Shown: in pieces, positions 39,247-46,533 of the stretch
How positions within the stretch are numbered: position 1 is the first letter of the stretch
Layout of the letters: every line of letters starts with the position of its first letter
Assembly (NCBI GenBank): GCA_963703175.1
Contig: OY969794.1
Location: 682,001-746,000, forward strand
Direction: 5' to 3'
DNA: 64,000 nucleotides
Source: VRUE01 sp963703175
GTDB lineage: Bacteria > Actinomycetota > Thermoleophilia > Solirubrobacterales > 70-9
Translations under genes and position numbers: made by a program
Notes under the pieces: generated by a model
Told to the model about the DNA's origin: nothing
Seen by the model: the letters and a program-made list of their open reading frames with translations, nothing else
Database searches by the model: none

Positions 39247-40353
39247 ATGCTGGTTGCAGAGCTTCAGGAGCTCGAGGAGGTCAAAGGGCTGGTCCATAGG
39301 GGCCAGCAGCTAGGCGTGCTCACCTTCGGCGACATCGCCTCGGCGGTGTCGGAGGTCGATCTCGACGAGTCCGACGTCGAGGACCTTTACGGGCACATCG
39401 AGAAGCAGGGCATCGAGCTCGTCGAGGACATGGACCCGGCCCAGAAAGCCGCTGCCGACGCCATGCCTGCCGACACCGGTCGCAAAGGCCGTCGCCGCGC
39501 CAAAGCCGCGATCGACCTCAAACCGGACATGACCACGGACAGCCTGCAGCTGTTCCTCAAGGACATCGGCAAAGTCCGCCTGCTGACCGCCCAGGAGGAG
39601 GTCGAACTCGCCAAGCGGATCGAGCGCGGCGACCTCGACGCAAAGCAGAAAATGGTCGAGTCCAACCTGCGCCTGGTCGTCTCGATCGCCAAGAACTACC
39701 GCAACCAGGGCCTCCCCTTCCTCGACCTGATCCAGGAGGGAACCCTGGGCTTGGTTCGCGCGGCGGAGAAGTTCGACTACCGCAAGGGCTTCAAGTTCTC
39801 CACCTACGCGACCTGGTGGATCCGCCAGGCGATCGCCCGCGCCCTGGCCGACAAGGCCCGCACGATCCGCATCCCGGTCCACGTCGTTGAGAAGCTGAAC
39901 AAGATCGGCCGCGCCGAGCGCAAGCTAGTCACCGAGCTGGGCCGCGAGCCGACTCCCGAGGAGATCGCCGACGTCACCGGGATCGATCCCGAGGAGGTCG
40001 ACTCGATCAAGCGCTCCGCTCAGGCCCCAGTCTCGCTCGAGAAGCCGGTCGGCGACGAGGAGGAGTCGGAGTTCGGCCAGTTCATCGCCGACGAGAAGGC
40101 CGAGTCTCCCTTCGACCGCGCCGCCGACCTACTGACCAAAGAGGCCCTCAAGGAGGCCCTCGAGAACCTCTCCTACCGTGAGCGGCGCGTACTCGAACTC
40201 AGGTACGGATTGGGGGGCGAGCACCCCCGCACCCTCGACGAGGTCGGTCGCACCTTCAACGTCACTCGTGAGCGCATCCGCCAGATCGAGAACCAGAGCC
40301 TGAAAAAGCTCCAGCAGCTCGGCGAAGCGCAGAAACTGCGCGAAGTCACCTGA
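39247..40353 (+). CDS. rpoD: Primary RNA polymerase sigma factor (sigma-70, RpoD/SigA)
   Basis: A 368-residue group 1 sigma factor. Region 1.1 is at residues 1-65 (VKGLVHRGQQLGVLTFGDIA), region 1.2 at DSLQLFLKDIGKVRLLTAQE, and region 2 holds the core-binding and -10 recognition motifs (QEGTLGLVRAAEKFDYRKGF, then YATWWIRQAIARA). Region 3 begins RIPVHVVEKLNKI, and region 4 holds ERRVLELRYGLGGEHPRTLD with the helix-turn-helix NVTRERIRQIENQSLKKLQ. It recognises vegetative promoters. GGTGGAG precedes the ATG. The leader has its own promoter and an internal terminator, which is unusual for this gene. Confidence 0.95.
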   Translation: MLVAELQELEEVKGLVHRGQQLGVLTFGDIASAVSEVDLDESDVEDLYGHIEKQGIELVEDMDPAQKAAADAMPADTGRKGRRRAKAAIDLKPDMTTDSLQLFLKDIGKVRLLTAQEEVELAKRIERGDLDAKQKMVESNLRLVVSIAKNYRNQGLPFLDLIQEGTLGLVRAAEKFDYRKGFKFSTYATWWIRQAIARALADKARTIRIPVHVVEKLNKIGRAERKLVTELGREPTPEEIADVTGIDPEEVDSIKRSAQAPVSLEKPVGDEEESEFGQFIADEKAESPFDRAADLLTKEALKEALENLSYRERRVLELRYGLGGEHPRTLDEVGRTFNVTRERIRQIENQSLKKLQQLGEAQKLREVT

Positions 40354-40459
40354 GAAAAACGGTCTCGCCCGGCAACTCCTCCGGTTGCCGATATCAGCTA
40401 TGCTCAGATTTCCTGTAGTGTTTTATAAGGAATCTGATAACTCTCAGGAGGAGGCGGCA

Positions 40460-40783
40460 GTGGCCCTACGTTCGACGAGGCTCGTAATTGTTCTCGGAGC
40501 CCTCCTGCTCTGCTTCGGAGCGGCTGGCTGCTCAAGCCAGGGCGAAACCGACGTCGAAAAGCTCGAACATTCGACCGCGAACAACGAAACGCTGAACCAA
40601 GAAATCGCATCCATCCTGATCGGCACCCCCATCGCTGCCGTAAGGGCGAAGCTTGGGAAGTCGGAACACTACGAATCCGTGCAGAGTGGCAACTTCGGCA
40701 AGACCGAATACCTCAACTATGGCCAGTGGCGTCTCAACTTCACCGACGGAACGCTCGTTGCTATTTACAAATACAAGCCTTGA
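40460..40783 (+). CDS. Small lipoprotein with BamE/SmpA-like C-terminal pattern
   Basis: A 107-residue predicted lipoprotein. A signal peptide with lipobox GAAGC is followed by a short Glu/Thr linker. The C-terminal domain ILIGTPIAAVRAKLGKSEHY...YLNYGQWRLNFTDGTLVAIY has the G-x-s-x-x-E/A-V-x-x-x-L-G pattern seen in small outer-leaflet SmpA/BamE-like domains; no outer membrane is expected here, so the relation is only structural. The start GTG 40460 has AGGAGG about 10 nt upstream; the longer frame from 40385 lacks such a site. It is convergent with the secreted-family gene and separated by a strong hairpin. Confidence 0.75.
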   Translation: MALRSTRLVIVLGALLLCFGAAGCSSQGETDVEKLEHSTANNETLNQEIASILIGTPIAAVRAKLGKSEHYESVQSGNFGKTEYLNYGQWRLNFTDGTLVAIYKYKP

Positions 40784-40810
40784 AGACCTAGTCGCACTTA
40801 CCGCGACGCC

Positions 40811-40845
40811 TTGAGCATCCGGCTCGGCCGGAGCCGGATGCTCAA
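40811..40845. terminator. Bidirectional hairpin terminator
   Basis: A perfect 15-bp stem, TTGAGCATCCGGCTC (40811-40825) and GAGCCGGATGCTCAA (40831-40845), with loop GGCCG, between convergent genes. Degenerate versions (GAGCATCCGGC... / ...GATGCTC) lie at the same place behind the paralogs at 41842, 42834 and 50753. Confidence 0.85.
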
Positions 40846-40853
40846 ATGTATGG

Positions 40854-41528
40854 CTATGTGACTTCGGCGTTGACCTGTTCGCCCGCCACATGGATGGGCT
40901 CATAGGCTGTAATGGTCGCACTACCGGTGTAGGTCCCGGTTTCATTGTTCACAGGACCGCACGCAGCGTTCCCAGTTCTCGTCGATTTGATGCCGGTGAT
41001 TGTCGATTCGGCTGTAACGGCGCTTTTACCGTTCTCTTCAATGTTGGTAAACGCCACGTGGCCTCCGAACGTCTGCGGAGGCACGACGATCGAGCAGAGG
41101 CTGCTGCCGTCTGGGTTTGTCGCTGTCAGCGTCACTGCGCCGCCGCCATTTTTGCAGACCAGTTTCGCCACTGCTGTTTTCGACGTGGTACCTGTGAAGT
41201 GGTAGCCGCATTGGCCCGAGGTAAAGTCGATGTGGACTACGCTGCTAAGTGGCCCAGTGCAGCTCGGTGTTGTGTAGTTAGCTGATAGTTCGACTGTGTC
41301 AGCGGAGGTGCCTTCCACCGTGCCTTCGAGTGCAAGGTGGGCACAGGTGAACGGGATAATACCCCGAGTGAACACCTGGTTGTTCTCGCTTGTGCCTTTC
41401 AGTATGGCGATGGGATTGACTACAGAGTCGAATATTTTCTGTTCCGCCGAGGCCTCCGAAGCCGCTACCGCGCTAAACGCGAAGGTGGCCAGCAGGGCGA
41501 GACCCAGCGCCTTGAGATTGCGAGTCAT
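40854..41528 (-). CDS. Repeated secreted Cys-protein family, copy 1
   Basis: A 224-residue secreted protein. The signal peptide TRNLKALGLALLATFAFSAV ends near ASEASA. The mature domain has six conserved Cys (FTCAHLA, PSCTGPL, GQCGYHF, LVCKNGG, SSLCSI, NAACGPV) and ends in NETGTYTGSATITAYE. It has four close relatives in the window (41842, 42834, 50753, remote 14301). The ATG 41528 was chosen because AAAGGAA stands 7 nt upstream; the longer frame covers the conserved leader. The leader carries hairpin CGCGCC-C-GCC-GTGT-GGC-T-GGCGCG (41552-41575). Function unknown; a cell-surface role is inferred from the signal peptide and disulfide-type Cys spacing. Confidence 0.8.
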   Translation of the reverse strand: MTRNLKALGLALLATFAFSAVAASEASAEQKIFDSVVNPIAILKGTSENNQVFTRGIIPFTCAHLALEGTVEGTSADTVELSANYTTPSCTGPLSSVVHIDFTSGQCGYHFTGTTSKTAVAKLVCKNGGGAVTLTATNPDGSSLCSIVVPPQTFGGHVAFTNIEENGKSAVTAESTITGIKSTRTGNAACGPVNNETGTYTGSATITAYEPIHVAGEQVNAEVT

Positions 41529-41841
41529 CTTCAATTCCTTTCGTCTTTCGTCGCGCCCGCCGTGTGGCTGGCGCGGCCCTGATCGGGCAGAGGACGAATA
41601 GCGTGAGGCCGGCTGCTTGACCATACTTTGCTGTTTGTCAGTGCCTCCTGACCGCGAGGCTGGGCCATGGCCCTTCCTTTTACCTGCAAGGAGCGCTGAG
41701 CACTCTTTAGCACGCGCGGTTCGGCGCGCGCGTCAGAGAAGAGGTTGCGGTTCGGAAAGGGCCGCGGGCCGGGATCGCTCCCGGCCCGCGGTTTGCCCTA
41801 GAGCATCCGGCCCACGTGAGTCGGGATGCTCAAATACACGG
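41529..41841 (-). promoter_or_regulatory. Conserved leader of copy 1 and terminator of copy 2
   Basis: No gene. Bases 41529-41720 (leader hairpin 41552-41575, then a block with CAAACAGCAAAGTATGGTCAA read on the minus strand) are nearly identical to the regions upstream of copies 2 and 3, so promoter and leader were duplicated with the genes. Bases 41762-41791 form the perfect hairpin CCGCGGGCCGGGA-TCGC-TCCCGGCCCGCGG that ends copy 2. The -10/-35 boxes are not certain. Confidence 0.65.
41762..41791 (-). terminator. Terminator hairpin behind secreted-family copy 2
   Basis: A 13-bp perfect GC stem with loop TCGC, about 50 bp after the stop codon. Identical hairpins follow copies 3 (42754-42783) and 4 (50673-50702). 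Confidence 0.75.
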
Positions 41842-42519
41842 CTATGTCGCTTCGATAGCGACCTGGGCGCCCTCGGCTCCTTCGTGGTCTTCGTAACCTG
41901 TGATGGTCACTCTGCCAAAGTAGGTGCCGGCTGCGTCGTTCACAGGGCCGCATGCCGGGTGCCCTGTTCTCACCGACGTGATTTTCGTGATTGTTGATTC
42001 TGTTGTTACAGAGCCTATGTTGTTGTGTTTGATGTTGGTGAACACCAGGTGTCCCCCGAACGTCTGCGGCAGCATGTGAATCGTGCAGAGGCTGCTGCCG
42101 TCCGGGTTTGTCGCTGTCAGTGTCACTTCGGGCATGAGGGCATTTTTGCAGACCAGTTTGAGGACGGCTGTTTTCGACGCGGTACCTGTGAAGTGGTAGC
42201 TGCATTGGCCCGAAATGAAGTCCCAGTGGACTACGCTGTTAAGCGGCCCCGTGCAGCTCGGTGTTGTGTATTCGACTGTTAATTCCATTGCGTCAACCGA
42301 AAGGCCTACCTGTGTGCCTTCGAATGCGGAATGGGTGCAGGTAAATGAGGCGCCTCGGTTGAACACCCAGTCGCTCTCGCTTGTGCCTGTCAGGCGGGTC
42401 GGAGTGACCGTGGAGTCGAACGCTTTGAAATTCGCCGAGGCGCCCGAAGCCGCTACCGCGCTGAGCGCGAAGGTGGCCAGCAGGGCGAGACCCAGCGCCT
42501 TTTTGAAATTGCGAATCAT
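41842..42519 (-). CDS. Repeated secreted Cys-protein family, copy 2
   Basis: A 225-residue secreted protein, close paralog of copies 1, 3 and 4. The signal peptide is IRNFKKALGLALLATFALSA, then VAASGASA. Cys positions follow the family (FTCTHSA, PSCTGPL, GQCSYHF, LVCKNAL, SSLCTI, HPACGPV), and the C-terminal strand is DAAGTYFGRVTITGYE. Three in-frame ATGs in a row (42525, 42522, 42519) follow AAAGGA; the last has the best spacing and matches the other copies. Tandem position, leader and terminator show it arose by duplication of a unit of about 1 kb. Confidence 0.8.
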   Translation of the reverse strand: MIRNFKKALGLALLATFALSAVAASGASANFKAFDSTVTPTRLTGTSESDWVFNRGASFTCTHSAFEGTQVGLSVDAMELTVEYTTPSCTGPLNSVVHWDFISGQCSYHFTGTASKTAVLKLVCKNALMPEVTLTATNPDGSSLCTIHMLPQTFGGHLVFTNIKHNNIGSVTTESTITKITSVRTGHPACGPVNDAAGTYFGRVTITGYEDHEGAEGAQVAIEAT

Positions 42520-42833
42520 CATCATTCCTTTCGTCTTTCGTCGCGCCTGCCGTGTGGCTGGCGCGGCCCCTGGTCGGGGCAGAAGACGAATAGCGCGAGG
42601 CCGGCTGTTTGACCATACTTTGCTGTTTGTCAGTGTCTCCAGACCGCGAGGCTGAGCCTTGGTCCTTCCTTTTACCTGCAAGGAGCGCTAAGCACTCTTT
42701 AGTGTGCGCCGTTCGGCGCGTGCGTCACGGAACAGGTTGCGGTTCGCGAAAAACCGCGGGCCGGGATCGCTCCCGGCCCGCGGTTTGCCTTAGGGCGTCC
42801 GGCTCGCCTGAACCCGATGCTCAACTCGTATCG
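42520..42833 (-). promoter_or_regulatory. Conserved leader of copy 2 and terminator of copy 3
   Basis: No gene. It has the same arrangement as 41529-41841: leader hairpin CGCGCC-T-GCC-GTGT-GGC-T-GGCGCG at 42542-42565, a conserved upstream block to about 42700, then hairpin CCGCGGGCCGGGA/TCCCGGCCCGCGG at 42754-42783 behind copy 3. Confidence 0.65.
42754..42783 (-). terminator. Terminator hairpin behind secreted-family copy 3
   Basis: A 13-bp perfect stem with loop TCGC, the same sequence as at 41762 and 50673, about 50 bp after the stop of copy 3. Confidence 0.75.
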
Positions 42834-43520
42834 CTATGTGACTTCGATCGGGATCTGTTTGCCGTGTACTCCGTTGATGTCTTCATACCCTGTGAAGGTC
42901 ACGTTGCCGGCGTAGGCGCCGTTTGCGTCGTTCACAGGGCCGCATGCCGCGTTCCCTGTTCTCACCGACGTGATATTGGTGAGTGTCGCTTCCGCTGTTA
43001 TGGATGTTATGTTGTTCTCTTGAGCGTTTTTGATGTTGCTCAAAATCACGTGGCCCCCAACCGTCTGCGCCGGGATGTGGATCGAGCAGAGACTGCTGCC
43101 GTCCGGGTTTGTCCCTGTTGTTGTCAATTCGGGCATGGCGGCATTTTTGCAGAACAGTTTGAGGACTGCTGTTTTCGACGCGGTACCTGTGAGGTGGAAG
43201 CCGCATTTGCCCGAGACGAAGTCGAGGTGGATTATGCTGCTGAGCGGCCCTGTGCAGTCCGGTGTTGTGTATTCGGCTTCTAGTTCGAGTGTGTCAACCG
43301 AAAGGCCTACCTGTGTGCCTTTGAATGCTGCATGGTGGCAGTTGATCGAGATGAGACCCCGTTTGAAGATCTGGTCACCCTCGCTTGTACCTGTCAGTCC
43401 GGTCGGAGTGACCGAAGAGTCGAACACTTTGAAATTCGCCGAGGCGCCCGAAGCCGCTACCGCGCTGAGCGCGAAGGTGGCGAGCAGGGCGAGGCCCAAC
43501 GCCTTGAGATTGCGAATCAT
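42834..43520 (-). CDS. Repeated secreted Cys-protein family, copy 3
   Basis: A 228-residue secreted protein, about 90 percent identical to copy 4 at 50753. The signal peptide is IRNLKALGLALLATFALSAV, then AASGASA. Family Cys residues are present (INCHHAA, PDCTGPL, GKCGFHL, LFCKNAA, SSLCSI, NAACGPV). The start may be ATG 43526 or 43520; 43520 has the better distance to AAAGGA. The leader hairpin CGCGCC...GGCGCG is at 43543-43566. Compared with the others it carries private changes (IHLDFVSGKCGFHLTGT, ELTTTGTNPDG). The next gene upstream is the first giant secreted protein, which ends 205 bp away. Confidence 0.8.
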   Translation of the reverse strand: MIRNLKALGLALLATFALSAVAASGASANFKVFDSSVTPTGLTGTSEGDQIFKRGLISINCHHAAFKGTQVGLSVDTLELEAEYTTPDCTGPLSSIIHLDFVSGKCGFHLTGTASKTAVLKLFCKNAAMPELTTTGTNPDGSSLCSIHIPAQTVGGHVILSNIKNAQENNITSITAEATLTNITSVRTGNAACGPVNDANGAYAGNVTFTGYEDINGVHGKQIPIEVT

Positions 43521-43725
43521 CTTCATTCCTTTCGCCTTACTTCGCGCCTGCCGTGTGGCTGGCGCGGCCCCTGATCGAGGCAGCAGACGAATAGCGCAAG
43601 GCCGGCCGTTTGACCATACTTTGCTGTTTGTCAGTGCCTCCTGACCGCGAGGCTGGGCCTGGGTCCTTCCTTTTACCTGCAAGGGGCGCTGAGCGCTCTT
43701 TAGTGTGCGCCGTTCGGCGCGCGCG

Positions 43726-46533
43726 TCAGGGGCGGTGCTTGTGCGCTTTGCAGCTGCTGGCGCGCAAGGGCGGTCGCAAGACGAGGCGGCGGTTGTTTTG
43801 GGCGGCGAGGCGAGCGAGTGCGCGGTTGGGCGAGGCGCAGATGTTGCGCGAGTTGACGAACAGACCCTTGTCGGCGCCCTGCATGTCGACGATCACGCGT
43901 GAAACGGGAACGTCGGGGGAGTTCTCGAGGGTGGCGCGCAGGTGGCCTTTGACCGAGTCGATCCGCACCGCTGCCTCAACATCGACGATGCCGTGGAGGG
44001 CGAAGACCGCGTCGGGTAGGGGGTGGTTTGAGGAGCGCAGATAGACGGGGCCTTGGAGCGGTTCGTCCAGTAGCGGCGTAAAGGCCTTGACGTGCCCGTA
44101 GACCGAGCCCTTGGGGCAGCCGGCGCCGTGGCCGGCGCCGGCGGCGAACTGCACGCGGGTGCAGATCGTGCGGAAGTTGGCATTCTCGACGAACTCGGAG
44201 CGGGGGAAGGAAAGGGCGACGCTGCGCAGGTTGGCGTCGCCCTGGCGGGGGCGGAAAACGGCGTGCAGGGCGGGGTGATCGCCGCGATCGACGCCGCCGC
44301 GCAGAGCCAGGGAGAGGCGCGGCTTGAAGCCGAGCGAAGCACAGCTGGCGGCCTGGAAGCGCGACTGGAGAGAGACCGGGAAGCCCGCGGCGGGACTGAA
44401 GATGGTGCCGCCGCCGAACAGGGTGGCCCCGACTTGCATTTCTTCGCAGGAGGTCGGGTTGAGGACGAAGCGGTCGCGGTCGACGTTGACCCTGATCTCG
44501 CGCAGCGACAGCGGGATGCCGGCAAGGGTGTGGGGGATCGGGTCCGAGCGTGCGCCGTCTACCCGCGCCTGGGCGGTGACCGGATCGAGGGCCAGAGCCT
44601 CCCTAACCACGACCGTGCCGACGTCGAAGGGCCCGGCGACCGCGGGGGTTACTGCAACCACCGAGAGCGGCGCCCCGCCGAAGGGCCCAGCGAGATAGAG
44701 CTTGCCGGGCACGTAAGTGAGCTCTGAGCCGACGCCTGCGCCGGCCAGGGTGTCACCGATCTCCGATGAGGCCGGGCAGGCGGGGCTCGCCAGCTCCTGC
44801 CTGCCGGTCTTTGCCTTGGTCGCAGCGATCGCTGCCTCGGGGCACTGGGCGACGCCGGCCAGCTTGCCGGTGACGCCCGGCGGCAGGACGGCATCAAAGC
44901 GGGTCAGGTCCTGGTCGCCGTCACGGCGGGTGAGGCGCATCGAGAAGGGCGTGAAAGAGCCGGCGTGATTGTTGAGCGAGCCGGCGCTGAAACCCGGGGC
45001 AAACGGCGGCGCCCCGGCAGGGGGACAGGCGCCGCCGTCAAGGCCCCGGGTGATCTGGAAGCTCGAGGAGGCAGGAACGGAAGCGAGAGGGTCGGCGTAG
45101 AGGGAGAAGAGCCCCTGAGTCTCATAGTCCCCGCAGGCGGGCGGGGTGATCAGCGGGCTGCGGCCGCCCTCGCGGAAGCGCAGGCGGAAGTGGCTGAAGG
45201 GAAGCTGGGGAAGCGGGTCGGCGTCGGTGCCGAAGGTCGTGCGCAAGCGGCCTGCTTCGGGTCCGGTTCCCTCGGTCGGCTCGACTTTGCCAGCCAGGTT
45301 GATCCCGACCCCCAGCTCGGGGCTCTTGACCGTCATGTAGACGGCGATGAGGGAGCCGAAGGGGTTGGCATAAGGCTCGGCGACGAACAGCGAGCCTTGC
45401 AGGATCTGGTCTTCGACCAGTGGGCTTTCGACTTCCACGGTTCCGATCTTCGACGCCGCCGGGCAGCCGGCGCCGAACTCGGTGTCGGGGCCCTCGCGGG
45501 CAAACTCGGCTTCACTGCAGACCGCGAGCCCTTCGGCCTGGGAGGGGTTGATCGTCACCCCGGCGGGCAGGGTGACCGCCGTGGAGCGGATGTCGGAATT
45601 GGCGCGCCCGCTGGAGCTGGTCAGGCCCTCGTTTGCGAGGTCGAGGTCAAAGGCAAGGCCCGAGGGGCTCGAAACGCGGTCGCTAGAGGGGCGGGCATCG
45701 ATCGTGGCGGCGAAGGAGAGGCCCGCGCAGTCACCGAGTTCTTCGCTTTGCACCGACTGGGAGAGCCAGCTGGATGGGTCCTGCCAGGAGCGGGCGCGGA
45801 AGGTGGTGGTGAGCGGCCCCGAGCAGCTGCGCGGCAGGGTGATGAAGGGGTGCCCCCCCGCGCCGCCCCCGGCACAGAGATCGGCGGCAGCGGAGCTGAG
45901 GCAGGTGCCGCGCTGGGCGTCGTGGCTTTTGTCTGATGGGTCGCCCCACACGGTGGTCTTGGAGCCGTAGAAGTTAATCGGCTGGGGGACGTTGGTGACC
46001 GAGACGAAGCCGTTGTATGGGGGCGAGGGACGCAGGCCGGCTTCAAAGGTAACCGGCACGCCCGAGGCTTCGAAGCCGACTTTCAGCACCGCGCCGCGCG
46101 GAGCGGTGAGATTATAGACGGGGAAGGTGCTGGTACTGGGTTCGGTGGTGCCCACTTTCACCGTCGTGAAACCGAGCACGGTCGCGTTGGGGCAGCGTGG
46201 ATTGTGAGGGTCGGTCGAAGCGATGAAGACCGCCGCAGGGCAGGTCGGCGACGCGCCCGGGTCGGCGACGAGCCCCGGCGGCAGGTCGATCGTGAGGTCC
46301 TTGACAGCGTCGATCGGGATTTCCCCCAATTCGGGGTCTTCGGTGGTGTTTACGTCGAACGTAGTGGTGAAGGCGAAGGGGTGAGAGCCCGCTTTGGTCG
46401 CCGGGGAGCCGTCTTCTTCTTCGAAGGCAACGGAGATGTTGCGCAGGCCGAAGCCTTCCTGGGCCTGGACGAAGGGGGCGCAGAGCAAAAGTACCGCCAG
46501 GGCCGCGGCAAGGCTGAGCGAGAGGCGCCTCAC
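43726..46533 (-). CDS. Giant secreted protein with repeated beta domains (935 residues)
   Basis: A secreted 935-residue protein. The signal peptide is LSLSLAAALAVLLLCAPFVQ-AQ. Three related segments repeat the pattern LPPGV/L-x-C-P/S-A-A/E (DLPPGLVADPGASPTCPAAV, LPAGVTINPSQAEGLAVCSE, LPPGVTGKLAGVAQCPEAAI), each followed by CP-x-x-S/T-x-I/V-G and a beta sandwich (GSLFVAEPYANPFGSLIAVY, GKLYLAGPFGGAPLSVVAVT). Each segment holds paired Cys. The C-terminus is basic with one Cys (RPPLRASSCKAHKHRP). The start overlaps the stop of the upstream 1344-residue protein by 4 bp (ATGA), so the two are co-translated. A surface-layer or adhesive function is plausible; no enzyme motif was found. Confidence 0.8.
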   Translation of the reverse strand: MRRLSLSLAAALAVLLLCAPFVQAQEGFGLRNISVAFEEEDGSPATKAGSHPFAFTTTFDVNTTEDPELGEIPIDAVKDLTIDLPPGLVADPGASPTCPAAVFIASTDPHNPRCPNATVLGFTTVKVGTTEPSTSTFPVYNLTAPRGAVLKVGFEASGVPVTFEAGLRPSPPYNGFVSVTNVPQPINFYGSKTTVWGDPSDKSHDAQRGTCLSSAAADLCAGGGAGGHPFITLPRSCSGPLTTTFRARSWQDPSSWLSQSVQSEELGDCAGLSFAATIDARPSSDRVSSPSGLAFDLDLANEGLTSSSGRANSDIRSTAVTLPAGVTINPSQAEGLAVCSEAEFAREGPDTEFGAGCPAASKIGTVEVESPLVEDQILQGSLFVAEPYANPFGSLIAVYMTVKSPELGVGINLAGKVEPTEGTGPEAGRLRTTFGTDADPLPQLPFSHFRLRFREGGRSPLITPPACGDYETQGLFSLYADPLASVPASSSFQITRGLDGGACPPAGAPPFAPGFSAGSLNNHAGSFTPFSMRLTRRDGDQDLTRFDAVLPPGVTGKLAGVAQCPEAAIAATKAKTGRQELASPACPASSEIGDTLAGAGVGSELTYVPGKLYLAGPFGGAPLSVVAVTPAVAGPFDVGTVVVREALALDPVTAQARVDGARSDPIPHTLAGIPLSLREIRVNVDRDRFVLNPTSCEEMQVGATLFGGGTIFSPAAGFPVSLQSRFQAASCASLGFKPRLSLALRGGVDRGDHPALHAVFRPRQGDANLRSVALSFPRSEFVENANFRTICTRVQFAAGAGHGAGCPKGSVYGHVKAFTPLLDEPLQGPVYLRSSNHPLPDAVFALHGIVDVEAAVRIDSVKGHLRATLENSPDVPVSRVIVDMQGADKGLFVNSRNICASPNRALARLAAQNNRRLVLRPPLRASSCKAHKHRP

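Noticed and set aside
41529..43682. N-terminal extensions (MQVKGRT...) of the repeated secreted proteins
   Set aside because: They translate the duplicated leader DNA, precede clear ribosome sites and would place the signal peptide internally.
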